Assembly: GCA_010645155.1 (NCBI GenBank)
Contig: JAAGOF010000064.1
Location: forward strand, 1,036,278 to 1,100,277
From: Tigriopus japonicus
Taxonomy: Eukaryota > Arthropoda > Copepoda > Harpacticoida > Harpacticidae
DNA length: 64,000 nt
Reading direction: 5' to 3'
Shown: positions 1-10,793 of the stretch, one piece after another
How the letters are laid out: each line of letters opens with the position of its first letter
Numbering within the stretch: position 1 is the stretch's first letter
Translations under genes and position numbers: made by a program
The notes under the pieces: model-generated
The model's database searches: none
What the model was told of the DNA's origin: nothing
What the model saw: the letters and a program-made list of their open reading frames with translations, nothing else

Positions 1-168
1 AGCTAATTCAAAAAGCGAGAGTACACCAAAATCAAGTCAGATTAACGTTTGTTGAGTATATACTCACTTAGCTCCTGTGTTTCAAACACAACAGCTGTCG
101 AGAGTACATACTCTAGGCACGTCAATCTGACTTGATTTTGTGTACTCTCGTTTTTTGAATTAGCTGCG
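1..168. repeat. Foldback (inverted-repeat) element, cut by the window edge
   Basis: Bases 1–49 and 119–165 are near-perfect reverse complements (AGCTAATTCAAAAA at the outer ends), so the segment can fold into one long hairpin. The loop contains three smaller palindromes (GAGTATATACTC, GTGTTTCAAACAC, GAGTACATACTC). No coding potential is visible. It looks like a foldback or MITE-type transposon end. A target-site duplication cannot be tested because the left edge is the window boundary. Confidence 0.7.
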
Positions 169-202
169 TTAACATGCGGCCTATATATAATTCCTTCTGG
201 AC

Positions 203-1370
203 CAGGGTGGGCATTTTTCGACATCGAGAGAATTTTGGACACCCTAGTGTCCAAAAGTGTCCAAAAGTGTCCAAAAGTGTCCAAGAGTGTCCAAAAGTAA
301 CCAAAAGTAACCAAAAGTGTCCAAAAGATGTCCAAAAGTGTCCAAAAGTCCAACAAACGTAAAAGAAAGTTATACAAATCAGACGAAAAACCAGTTACAC
401 TACATTAGTAATTGAATTATAAAGAATGCATGGTTATATACTTAAACAAAAATAGTTCTATTAATGGATACATTACTTGGAGAAATAAACTTTGCCATGA
501 TTACTTCCATCCTCGGTCATGAGATTGCCTCACTGATTAGAATAATATTATATATACATTTGTAAAACGTAAGAACAAATTGCATGTTTTGTTTCTGCAA
601 TATGATAAAATGTCTGTGAGTGTTCAAAATGTTTCAAGATTTAGATATTATTTCCTCATCTGTAAACAAGAGTCTTGTCTTTTAATAGTGAATCAACACT
701 GCTTAAATTCCTTGGCAATAGCATTTTAATACCCACATTGCAATCTGATATCAGTTCGAGTGTGCTTTACTGTATTACAGTTCACATTTGTTTGGGCAGT
801 CAGTTCAAAAGACTTCTTCCCTCTTGGGTGGGAAACACTTTAACAATGATAAACTTAGGCATATAAATCAAAATACTAAGTAACCTTCTCTTGTTACCAA
901 TCATGACACAATTAGCTTTAAAATGTACTTGCATACTATGTTTAACATGAAGTGTGGTGTGAGCGTGTTATTAGTAGTCCCAGTCTTACATTCGTTCGTT
1001 CACTCGTTCATTCCTTTAGTCGATCATTCTTTCCCACGTTTTGGACGACGCTCGGTGGTCAAACAAAAAGAGTGGAAAGTTCAAATGCCCAGTTTGGCCT
1101 TCAAATAATTGGCTCATTCAATGTATTAAGTGTAAGTTTATTTATGCTGAATTGACTTATTCTTGCTTAGATTTTTGTCAAGTGACGTTTATTTTGGAAA
1201 GAAAGTTTGAAGAATGTTATTCGAAGAATGTTTTTAACCATCGTTTTTCGAATTATTATTTTTGGACACTTTTGGACACTCTTATTTTTGGACACCCTTA
1301 TTTTTGGACACTTTTGGACACCTTTTGGACAGGGGTGGACAAAATGTCCAAAAATCAAATGCCCACCCTG
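203..1370. mobile_element. Non-autonomous hAT-like element with GTCCAAAA subterminal arrays
   Basis: The ends are inverted repeats starting CAGGGTGGGCAT, flanked by a perfect 8-bp duplication TTCTGGAC (195–202 and 1371–1378). CAGGG ends plus an 8-bp duplication are typical of hAT elements. Just inside each end lies a short tandem array: (GTCCAAAAGT)n at about 240–350 and its complement (TTTTGGACAC)n at about 1260–1330. No transposase frame is present in the 1168 bp, so movement would need a transposase supplied elsewhere. The element sits immediately before a LINE remnant. Confidence 0.85.
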
Positions 1371-1389
1371 TTCTGGACAGCATGAGTTT

Positions 1390-2510
1390 CGAGCTCATTT
1401 TAGTACAGTAACTCAACTCGTTGACAACACTGAACAGATTATTGACGGGCTTGAAAGTCACGAGTCAGTTGATATAGTCTATCTGGAATTTGCCAAGGCA
1501 TTTGATAGAGCCTTTTGCTCAAACCACTCAAAGAGTTTGGGATGCAGAATAAGGTTCTGAATTGGATTGGTAATTTCATGAGCGAAAGGAAGCAAATTGT
1601 TAAGGTTGAAGGACCATTTAGTGGCATGTTTGATGTCAAGTCAGGTGTTCCACAAGGTTTAATTTTAGGTCCGCTCCTGCTTACTCTCTTTATTGCTCCT
1701 CTCCAGAAGTTTAGAACAAAAGCCAGTATTTTTTCATATCCTGATGATACAAAATTAGTTTGTGGAAGGAATGGTCAGGACTCAAAATGTTTAGTTGAGG
1801 ACTTGGAGAAAGTCTACTCTTGGGTTGGCAAGAGTAATATGGCATAGAATGGGATAAAATTCCGCACAATGACATATAGGACGTCAAAATTAGATGTTCC
1901 GCTCAAAGACAATGGAGGTTGTGATATTGAGCACGTATCGTCCATCAGGGATTTAGGAGTTGTCATCAAAGATGATGGAAAGTTTGATGAGCATATCCAG
2001 TTGAAAGTGGGGAAGGCATTTCAAACATGCGGCTTTATCTATCGCACTTTCAAGTCCAGAGATAGTATTACGATGCTAACTCTTAACAAGTCGATTGTTC
2101 AACCGCATCTTGAATATGCTTCCCCATTTGGGCTCCAATGAGTTCTGCAGGTTTGCAAAAGGTCGAGCAGGTCCAGAGATGTTTCTCTTAACAGGACGTT
2201 AGGAACATCGCAGGAATGAAAGAGCTCTCGTTTTGAGAGAGGTTCCAGAAGTTAGGGCTGTACAGTACTCAGAGAAGGTATGAAAGGTATATGATACTGT
2301 ATGTTTTCAAGAGCATTCATGGGCTCTGTCCTAACCTAGGCTTTGAGATCAGTTGTAGCGATCCTAGAGGTTTTACGTGCGTTCTGTGAGCACCTCCAAA
2401 TCCAAGGGAATCGAGGCTAGTTCGATCAATGAAGTCTCTTCTCTGCTCACGTTGGGTGCCGGTTGGTACTAAGACAAATGTTGTTAGCAATGCAAGCCAT
2501 AACATTCACA
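1390..2510 (+). pseudogene. Decayed non-LTR retrotransposon (Jockey/CR1-like) reverse transcriptase
   Basis: Three frame segments read as the C-terminal part of a LINE reverse transcriptase. The first has the FxxAFDR region (about 1390–1515). The second has GVPQGLILGPLL and then YPDDTKLV, the family's catalytic YADD/FADD box with proline in place of alanine (about 1515–1847). The third has LGVVIKDDGKF and QPHLEYASP (1869–2141). The copy is dead: there is a frame change near 1510, an in-frame TAG at about 1845 where the family has tryptophan, another frame change near 2128, and stops beyond. A trailing portion can be followed to about 2510. The N-terminal and endonuclease parts are absent. Confidence 0.85.
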
Positions 2511-3480
2511 CAACTTCTTTGTTATTCCTCTACTTGTACACAAAATATCAAATTCCTTTACGACTCATTTTCTTACATTTTTTCTTTCATATATTGCTAA
2601 TGATCAAATAATTTTGGACCCTGAAATATTCCAGGCCTGCCAAATTGATCTTACTTCCAACCAATATTTCAGTATTTTTGGGGTGGAAAAAAACAAGTCC
2701 TTTTGAGCACTTTCTTATTAACCATAAATTTCCAAGTAACATTTGCATTGCTAAAGCATTGAAATGTTAATCTTTTATTTTCTGACCATGACCTAACTTT
2801 GAACTCTGATCTATACAAATTGGCAACCCTGAACTGAACAAATAATCTGGAGTCTAACATTTGAAATTGGACATATGCCAATGCCGGGCGATTTGAACAC
2901 TCGAGGATAAAAAATGCCAATTTTAGCATAAAGAGCATGTCATGCACGTGTCAATGCAATCCCGCAAAAATTATCGTACCAAACGACTGGAAAAGTAGGA
3001 ACAAAAAGTGTTTTGTCGCGCAACAGACGATTAATGTGTTTATTGTCCATAAATGAAAATTGTAGCAAATTGAAACTGAAAATTGTCAAGATTGGCTTGA
3101 ACTGGGTTGATTGTTGGCTCCTGGTGAATATATTGACGAACTTGTTGAACACACATTGGTACTTGCATAGTCAGTAATGACTTTCGAACTGTAGAATGCA
3201 AAGACTCGATCATTGGCGAACTTCCTCATTGAAATATAAAATAGTCCACTACTTAAATCGATGAAACATGGACGAAAGGAAGGGTATAAGCTGTATAAAC
3301 CCATTTCTTGGCATCCCACGGCTTCCTTTGCATCACGAGGTCAGTAAAACCATGATGTCACATCACTTAAGAGCATGGTCTGAAGTTTCTCTCATTAAGT
3401 CCTTATAAACTTCATTTTGTGGCCCACTAACAAACTGTCGATTGACTCTAAATTGATCTCAACAGGTGGAATGAGTTAGA

Positions 3481-4134
3481 TCAGTTGTAAGCTTTATTTT
3501 CAAGACCATGGACAAGTTTTTGTTGCTTGAGTTTTGGTCGTTTCTTGATGGCAATGAAGCACTCGTAGAACTGCTTTCTGTTGAGAAAATACGCACTTTT
3601 CAACTCCATGGAATCACAAGAGCCATCCATAAAGACAAAAAGCCATCTTTGGGTACATTTTTCCAACATTTTGATGGAAAAATACTCGAGTAAAGCAGAC
3701 GTCCTCATTTTGTTTCCTATACCATCATGGCTGACTAAGAAGTCAGTCTGACTACGTAGTAACAGATTCAAAACATTTATGTAGTCCAATACTGAAAGCC
3801 AGAGGTAACCAACAGTGTCTTTGATTAAGCAAAACAAAAAGTGAAGCCTAGGGTAAAACCCTTTGTCTTTATTTCCTAAACTTTTCAGGTTACCAAAAGA
3901 TCGTTCCATAATTTGGAAATCTTTCGGAAAACTTGAATGTCGCATAACGAGTCTGAATTTGGCCACCCTAAGGCAATTTCTATGTCTTGTTGATTTCGAA
4001 AAAGCCCGAAGACATGAGATAAAAAAAATAAAAAAGGATGTCAACTTTGAGTGGTACAGGAATTTGAAAAAATTCCTCCGAACTCTCTGTGATCCAGGTG
4101 AATGATTTATCATAATGGCAGTCATTGCTAACAA
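3481..4134 (-). CDS. Unrecognised 217-codon open frame
   Basis: I do not recognise this protein. The frame is unusually long for AT-rich noncoding DNA, which is the only reason to list it. The translation is basic and aromatic-rich with no signal peptide, membrane span or zinc motif I can name. The opposite strand also has two shorter open frames here (3508–3693 and 3863–4105, the latter reading LPKDRSIIWKSFG and NLKKFLRTLCDPGE), so the coding strand, if any, is uncertain. It could be a decayed transposon protein or chance. Confidence 0.15.
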   Translation of the reverse strand: MLAMTAIMINHSPGSQRVRRNFFKFLYHSKLTSFFIFFISCLRAFSKSTRHRNCLRVAKFRLVMRHSSFPKDFQIMERSFGNLKSLGNKDKGFYPRLHFLFCLIKDTVGYLWLSVLDYINVLNLLLRSQTDFLVSHDGIGNKMRTSALLEYFSIKMLEKCTQRWLFVFMDGSCDSMELKSAYFLNRKQFYECFIAIKKRPKLKQQKLVHGLENKAYN

Positions 4135-4367
4135 CCTTCCGCTTCAAATCTTTGCAATGCTGACGTGAGCTTCTCTTCTTTATCGGGCTCCTTCATTGTT
4201 CAATTTGTTGCTCATTAGTTTTCGTCTGGAATATTTAGGAGCTGATCCTCTAACACCACTTAAAGCAGAATCGGACAAATTTTTAAATACTACTCCTGAT
4301 CAACTCACTATTAATATAAATGTTGATTTTAAATTTTATGTGGTAACGTTAATAGTTAACTTTAACA

Positions 4368-4412
4368 GGGACTCTCTTTCCTTGTAGCGGTAATAAAAAT
4401 CCGCAACCCAAC
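4368..4412 (+). repeat. SINE 3' tail fragment
   Basis: The string TTCCTTGTAGCGGTAATAAA followed by AATCCGC matches the 3' ends of the two tRNA-like SINEs at 23383–23540 and 24704–24870. No tRNA-like head is visible upstream, so this is a 5'-truncated or badly diverged copy. Confidence 0.5.
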
Positions 4413-5357
4413 CAAACAAAAATGACTTAAATTTGCAAATCCCGACCTCTGACAGTATTTTCAGTAATTGTGCTGATATTTTTATGACACTCCCACTAAA
4501 TGTGCTGCAAACGAGATCTCTACATTCTTCGGGGAAATCAGCGCTTCTGTGAGAACATTTACACTTGACACCGTTGAAATCCTAGTCCTCTCATTTTCTC
4601 ATTTTTTTTCTTCATTTTGTAAAAAATGTAGTTGGATTAATAGCAACAAAGCAAATTATTTCCTATTTTAAAATGATCTGATTCATGGTTGTCTTTGTAT
4701 CATGGAGGTTGTGCAGACACTTTAATTCTTGCTCTCAAAAATGTATTCCATGGTACCTTAGCTTTTGAAAATTGTTGTCTTGGACATGATGACAATTCAG
4801 AGAAAACTCCAGATATTTTGCCGCAATAAAAAAAGGAGATTATTTCCTGGAAATGAGTTCTCCAACAAGCAATCCTTCAATCTTGATTGGTTTTAAATCT
4901 GGGATGATTAACATGAAGTCAAAAGAGAAAGTTCATTTTTGAAACATAAACTGAATGAACAATTGAATTAATTGAGGTTGAATAATATCTACGGTACTTG
5001 AGTCTTTTTTATATCTGCATCTGAGTCATGCTGATAGTGCATAGAGCTCTGCAGACATTTTGCTTCAATGAAATAGTGATTTATTCCCTTGAATTTAGTT
5101 TTGTTTCATACCATAAAGATCAGTGGTTGCGCTGAAAGAACTTAATTGTGTTTCATTCACAAATTGATGCTAATCTGGCTTTTGCCTACGTTTACCTTAT
5201 CCTAGTTCACAAGCCTCTCGATTGCGTAATAAATCATTCAAAAATAATTTCAATGGCCTTCTTTACAATCAAAAAATACTTGGATTATGAGAATGAAATA
5301 CAGATTTCTACCGCCGACCCTTTAAACGAAGACACTTATTTCTGCACGACTTTCTAG

Positions 5358-8300
5358 GGTGAACATGTTGGAGGTATATCTTGACATTGAAGATCACCTC
5401 CAATATTACCAGTGCAGCGATTTTCCATTCAACTTTTACCTCATATCAAACACCAGTCCACCACCGTCAGCGAAAATGATATTTGATGCCATCAATTATC
5501 TCCTCGATAACATTGAAGAAGATCAAGTTCCAAACTGGGTGGTAAGTTTTAATTCAAAATCTCTATGTTAGGACAAGAACCTTTCACCACAGGAAGCGAT
5601 TTTCAGCTGACGCATATCCCAAAAAGGCACTTTAAATGGTGCGGCTCTGCAATGAATTTAAACGAAATTACCAATAGACAATAGAAAAGGGTGTTTGATA
5701 GCAAACATCACTTCTGAACAAAGTTGCAGCATGAGATGGCGCTCTTTTTCCTGCCATTAATTTCTATACTGATATTTTCTGTTCTCAGGAATTAGTCAAA
5801 ACTGAGCTGCTTCATACTAGGGGTGCTTCAATTAATCATAATTCATATTTTAACGATTGATCGATGTTGATCGATCGCGATTAATCGATCAAAACGATTT
5901 ATTTTGGAAAGAGGTCAAGTCTCAATTTCTGAGGCTAAAAATTGTTTAACAAACCGGAAAAGCTGGTTTTTTCTGAGCGCTCTAATTGCTCATTATGGTC
6001 GCTCCCTCACTTGTAAGCTTCAAAAGAAAAAAAACCAATCTACATTGTTTAAAAGCGTTGAAAGGTGTAAAATCGTCAATAGAGCCACATTTGACTTAAT
6101 GGAGCAAAGTGACCAAACCTGGGTTTCAGTCCCAGGAAAAAGATCTGAAATATGGCAACACTTTGAAATGCTGAGAAGTGACCGAAAGAAAGTGAAATGC
6201 AAACTCTGCAAAGTTCAATTCAAGTTCAGCTCGTCACCTTCATCCTTCTGCGTAAAAATTAGAGTAAAATGAAACGGCGTCTCGTTTTCGATTTGGTCTT
6301 TTGAATTTTCCGAAATTAATCGTTTCAGTTGTTTTAATATTAATCGATTAATGATTACACAGATCAAGTTTCATGAAAATTGAGCGTGTTTTTGGAAAAC
6401 TGAGGCCCTGTTATTAACAATGAAAGTTACATCCAAACTATACACACTCTTTCCCATAAAAATATCAGTTTTAATTAGCATTTTATCATCTGAAGTGCTT
6501 GAAATCCATTAGATCCCAAATATCAACGTTTTGACAGGCCAAACCGAGAGGAAGCACAAGTTATGGTTGAGTTGTTGATGATTCCCTCTGAATGATTATT
6601 CATGCAGAATGAAGTAAAGAACAGATCACCTTCATGGAGCACCATATATTTTTTTCACCTTGATGGTGTTGTTAGGTAATTATAATCTGAAACCATTGGT
6701 ATTTCAGGATAACTTGAATAGGATTGATAATGAGTGGTGAACGTGGTTAACCCAAGAGTGGGTTGCATTTAATTATCTCTAAGAGACAGATACACATACC
6801 AGAATGATGTCTAGACAATTCGTCCACTGGTTTAGTATAAAATATTGAATAGTGAGTCCATAACACTTCCCTATTGTTCACTCCAGGGGGCCTCTTTGGG
6901 CTCTCAAAAACAACAACAAACAGCGGTCTTCGCATCCCCTTCTGTAAGTATATGCATCAGGGTTGCCAACTGGCGATTTTGAAACATGTCTGGCGATAGA
7001 AAAATTGATCTAGCGAAATCGGTAATGGTGACGATGTGAGGTCCGGTTGAAAGAACAAGAAAGCAGCGGTGCCAGATATTTCCAAATCAATACTTCAAGT
7101 CATAAAATGGCAAATGGCATGGATAACACTTCTCATTTAAAACATTTTTTACTTTCAAAACAGAAACAAAACATCTTTAGCTATTGCCTTTAATAATATT
7201 CTTGATTACCAGATTCTTCATTTCCAGATTCCAGATTATCAATTCGAATTTTCAATCTCACATTCATTCATTGGAGAATGGGAGGTCAGAATTGCTTTAA
7301 ATCATTAATTTTGGTTTCCAATATAGTGCTCTAGTTTCCAAACTTGTTAGCTCAAGCGCCAATCATGCGCGTAACACAATTTGTTTTTGTCAAACCAAAT
7401 ATGGCCTTTTTCTTGATGTTCATTGGCATGACTGGTTCAAAAAAATCTGGCAACGCTAGTTCGCTCTTTCGGCCGGACCTCACATCGTCACCATTACCGC
7501 GAAATCAGCTGATCTAGCGATAAATCTGGCGATTTTGATGTCACCAGCGATAAATCTGGCGATTTTGATGTCACTAGTGATAAATCTGGCGATTCTAATG
7601 TCACTGGCGATAAATCTGGCGATTTTAGTATTTCTGGCGACAAATTTAGCGAAATGAGCAACTTTGGCGAAAAATTAGGCGAAATCGGGGAAATTTGGCG
7701 AAAAATTTGGCAAAATCGCCCATTTTTGGCGATAACGCAAGCAAATTTTGATTCTCTCTTTATGATTTTGGCTTTCATTCTGACTGAAAACAAAGGATTA
7801 AATAAATATTTTAGATGACAATCACTAAAGGGCTAACAAGAACATTTTGTTTCGCTCTTTTGTTCTAGAACTTACTTCCTCCCTCTTTACGACGAATCAA
7901 TCCAGTAGATAACCCATTATATAGTTTTAAGTCTCATCTAGACTAAAGCACTATAAAAAAAAATTTAATATAGCGCTCTAATCTAGACGACTTGTTATCC
8001 ACTATCTGTGACCTACCCTAAGTTCAAGGACTTAATCGGGCAGCTAATTCCAACTCCCTTACAGACCAATGCTATTATCAGACATGACTTTTTCCCTCTC
8101 GGGTTTTATCTTTTTTTGACATTTACATGGAATGACAGTTTGTGTACTGGTTAAAATTGGTAGAAAAATGCAGACTAGAATTTTTAACAAGGGAGTTTGT
8201 GAAAAAGAGACCGTTATGAAGTCAAAAGCTTTGGCAAACGCATGTGTATCTGATTTTGAAAAATTCCCAATTTGATTTTCCTATAGAATCCAATAAAGAT

Positions 8301-10740
8301 CCAATAGAGGCCAATAGAAATCCTAAAAAACTATCCATGCTATTATTTTGCGATTGCCCCTGTTTGCTTTTGGTTACGCCCTTTTTATGGTTTAAACTAC
8401 TCAATCAATATAATATGGTCAAAATACAGGTAATGAACGATGTCATTGGTATAAAGAAAATTTTTATTTTACTATTTGAGTGATCGCGTCACATTTTGGG
8501 ATTTTTTTAATGGCAATGGGTCAGACTTCGTTCACGTAATACCATTAACATTGCTTTTAAAGACATAGGCGTAGGAGGTGTGGTTTATTTGGGGGGGCAA
8601 CACCAAATTTGCCCGAATTTCACAAACATTTGATAGCTTTGCTGATAATCAGAAGAACATTTTGTCCCTTCCCTTTCGCCTGCCAATTACACCAGAATGC
8701 CCGAATATCTCAACTCATTTGCCCAAATTTTAGCAGTCTCCGGAGGCCAGGGGGGGCAGTTGCCCCCCCTGCCCCCCTGCCTCCTACGCCTATGTTTAAA
8801 GAGTTTTAATTTTTTCATTATTTCAGAAAAGAGTCCGAAAGATTTTATTATTTAGCATCAATAGAATTTCAATTTTGTTCACAAATTACAAACTAAAACG
8901 TGTTCTAAGTGCTACAAATAAAAATCTATGAAGGAAAGTCAATATGGTGGCATTCCGTTTTTCTTCGAAAACTTTTGTCATGAAATGTGTATCAAAAGAT
9001 AAAAGTTGAGATGAAAGTTGAAAAACAAATCTGAAGAATTGTCAATTTGAGGTATTCCTTGAAGTTTACTTCAGCATGATTGACTATTTATGTACATAAG
9101 GTTGTTAGTAAAAAAGAAATTTGGCAAAAATCTGGCGATTTTTCAAATGAGGTGGCTAATTCTGGCGAATTTTGGTGGAAAATCTGGCGATAAGAGACGT
9201 CGAGGACCTGCCAACCCTGATATTCATGGTTAGGGGATCGGGAACAAGTGGGCCCAATGTTGGTCGTTGCTGGACCCAGGAGCTATGCGGAAAATCCGAA
9301 ATAGTGGGGCCCGAGCGCATCCACAGTTCTGTACTCGAGGGCCCAGAGTTCTTTGACGTAGATATATAAGGCCATGAACTTACCAGGATCAATTTGGAGG
9401 GCCCTTGACCACACAAAGTTTAATTTGGTAGGGCTTGACCCAAAAATTGTTTACGATCCCCGCTCTATGTACTAGTACCCGCTACAGTCCCCGCCCAATA
9501 AATGACTCGTCACAACATTGCAGCTTGGAAATCACGACAATTGGCGCGTTGGATATCGATTGGGACCAAAGGTGGTAGACACAATGAATATGATCCTGTT
9601 AATTCTGCCAGGAGTCTCCGTGTCCTATTATGGCGAGGAGATCGGAATGACTAATAACATGAACATCACTTTCGATGAAACAGTGGATCCTTCAGGATGC
9701 AATTGTGGTCCAGATGATTACAATGAAGAGGTGTGTTCCAGAGATCCAGAGCGAACACCAATGCAATGGAATAACGGCCCTAACGCTGGTTTCAACGAAG
9801 GGGGTCCAACGTGGCTGCCTTTGAATGCAAACTATCTGACCGTTAATGTGGAAAACCAACGCAATGATCCGTTTAGTCATTTATCCACATACAAGAAATT
9901 GATTGCCCTTAGGCAAGAAAATGCTTTGCGGTACGGCTCTACTGTAACCCAGACCATTGGGAATGTTTTAGTGGTTGGACGAGTTCCAGTCACGCCAGAA
10001 ACTGTTCCCACATTTGTACTCGTGGCAAATTTTGACGAGGCCTCGACCTCCATTGACCTATCGGACGTGTTTTCAACAATTCCATCTGATACTGGAACGG
10101 TTGTTGTTGCGACTGATCCTCAATCCGATAACGCTGAAGGGTAAGGTCTGTTTTTAAGTCGGTTTCTATTTGAAGTGGAACAAGGTGAATATTTCGTTGA
10201 AAGTGAGGAGACCTAGTAACAAATTGGGCGTAGCATGAGTACTCTAGGGGAACAAAAGGAAACGACAAAGAGGTCAATGAACTAATTTTTCAAGCAAGAT
10301 TCGTAGCATGAATCAGGAACCACTGTACGTCAGGACGAATTTCAAAAATACACACTAGGTCCGATCATTGTACTAAAATGTGAGGTTTTTGCAACAAATA
10401 TATTGTTCCGTTTAATTTTCATTGTACTAATCGGACCCAGTGTGTATTTTGAAAGTAATCCTGGCTTGAGCCATCCTTACATGAATAGAAAAAGATCTTT
10501 ACAATATGCAATGAAATCTCAATCTCTTAGGAAGAGGAAACGAATCTTTTGGTTCATACTGATTGTTATTATTGCATTTGAATTAGATTTGAAATAACGA
10601 GAACTCTTAAAATAAGAGTGTCCAAGACAGTGAATAACCACATTTGTCTCCCCAAGTCACTCCTTCTTCTTTTCAGATCCAACGTTAATCTCCAAAGCAT
10701 CACCCTGTTACCAATGGAATCTTTCGTGTTCGAGCTGTAA
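5358..10740 (+). CDS. Maltase / alpha-glucosidase (GH13), last three exons; 5' part missing
   Basis: Exons at 5358–5541, 9524–10140 and 10677–10740 join in frame (phases 0 and 2) and end in TAA, giving 287 residues of the C-terminal half. GH13 maltases hydrolyse terminal alpha-1,4-glucose residues, usually in the gut lumen or at its membrane. Visible GH13 signatures are NMLEVYLD (conserved region III, the Glu being the expected acid/base), NWVLGNHDN (region IV), the maltase-type PGVSVSYYGEEIGM, and RDPERTPMQW with NAGF. The C-terminal beta domain follows. Acceptor TTTCTAG at 5357, donor GTAAGT at 5542, acceptor TTGCAG at 9523, donor GTAAGG at 10141 and acceptor TTTTCAG at 10676 all fit. Exons for the first half of the barrel were not found. 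The intron 5542–9523 is full of transposon remnants. Confidence 0.9.
5819..6272 (+). pseudogene. hAT transposon remnant with BED zinc finger
   Basis: The frame ending at 6272 contains SEIWQHFEML, CKLCKVQF and an SSPSSF segment, the first half of a BED-type zinc finger (aromatic WxxF, then CxxC). The expected His pair is lost as the frame runs into unrelated sequence. Upstream, TAGGGGTG at about 5819 resembles a hAT terminus and is followed by ATCGATTAATC-rich repeats, which recur at 6315–6350. The catalytic domain and the 3' terminus are absent. It lies inside the maltase intron. Confidence 0.6.
7021..7498. mobile_element. 478-bp MITE nested in the 6958–9219 element
   Basis: Terminal inverted repeats of about 55 bp start GGTAATGGTGACGATGTGAG and are identical over the first 26 bp. 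The flanks are a perfect 8-bp duplication GCGAAATC (7013–7020 and 7499–7506). There is no open frame. The GG ends with an 8-bp duplication would fit Merlin-like or atypical hAT elements; I cannot decide between them. Confidence 0.85.
7510..7735. repeat. 30-bp minisatellite
   Basis: About seven tandem copies of a 30-bp unit containing GCGATAAATCTGGCGATTTT, the units diverging towards the right. Similar TGGCGA words recur at 6970–7000 and 9120–9195 near both ends of the host hAT element, as expected of subterminal transposase-binding repeats. Confidence 0.8.
8563..8794. mobile_element. 232-bp MITE with CATAGGCGTAGGAGG ends
   Basis: The ends CATAGGCGTAGGAGG and CCTCCTACGCCTATG are inverted repeats. 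TTTAAAG flanks both sides (8556–8562 and 8795–8801), a 7-bp target duplication. The right half has G- and C-runs that can pair. It is nested inside the 6958–9219 element. Confidence 0.75.
9231..9463 (-). mobile_element. Diverged copy of the 51301–51549 hAT-type MITE
   Basis: Read on the minus strand, this segment follows the element at 51301–51549 along its length: both contain GACCCAGGAGCTATG-like and GGCTTGACCCAAAA-like words in the same order. Both ends are degraded and no target duplication remains. It lies in the maltase intron just before the exon at 9524. Confidence 0.65.
10314..10479 (-). mobile_element. 166-bp MITE, copy 1
   Basis: First of three copies of identical length. The inner inverted repeats read AATACACACTGGGTCCGAT, with imperfect outer ends CAGGAACCAC and CAAGGATGGC. 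The 7-bp duplication CATGAAT flanks it (10307–10313 and 10480–10486). It lies in the last maltase intron (10141–10676). Confidence 0.85.
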
Positions 10741-10766
10741 ACAACAACGAGTCCTTTTGAAAATGA

Positions 10767-10772
10767 AATAAA
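10767..10772 (+). terminator. Poly(A) signal of the maltase gene
   Basis: AATAAA 27 bp after the maltase stop. The surrounding AATAAAAATCCGC is identical to the 3' tail word of the local SINE family, which may be coincidence. Confidence 0.6.
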
Positions 10773-10793
10773 AATCCGCACTTTTAATTCAAT

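Larger units (their letters stand above)
2511..5357. other. Gene-poor stretch, probably part of an upstream maltase intron
   Basis: AT-rich sequence without a recognisable maltase exon. The maltase exon at 5358 begins after a splice acceptor, so this stretch is likely intronic, although the missing 5' exons could lie outside the window. It contains a 217-codon open frame on the minus strand (listed separately) and a short SINE tail at about 4368–4412. Confidence 0.4.
6958..9219. mobile_element. Large non-autonomous hAT-like element with CTGGCGAT arrays and nested insertions
   Basis: The left end CAGGGTTGCCAACTGGCG pairs with a right end whose complement starts CAGGGTTGGCAGG. The flanks ATATGCAT (6950–6957) and ATATTCAT (9220–9227) form an 8-bp target duplication with one mismatch. 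Short TCTGGCGA repeats lie inside both ends (6970–7760 and 9120–9195). No transposase is visible. Two further elements have inserted into it (7021–7498 and 8563–8794). It occupies most of a maltase intron, so it is removed by splicing. Confidence 0.8.

Noticed and set aside
6957..9225. CRISPR-like array suggested by regular TGGCGA words
   Set aside because: The units are contiguous, degenerate 30-bp tandem repeats without unique spacers, in a eukaryotic intron.
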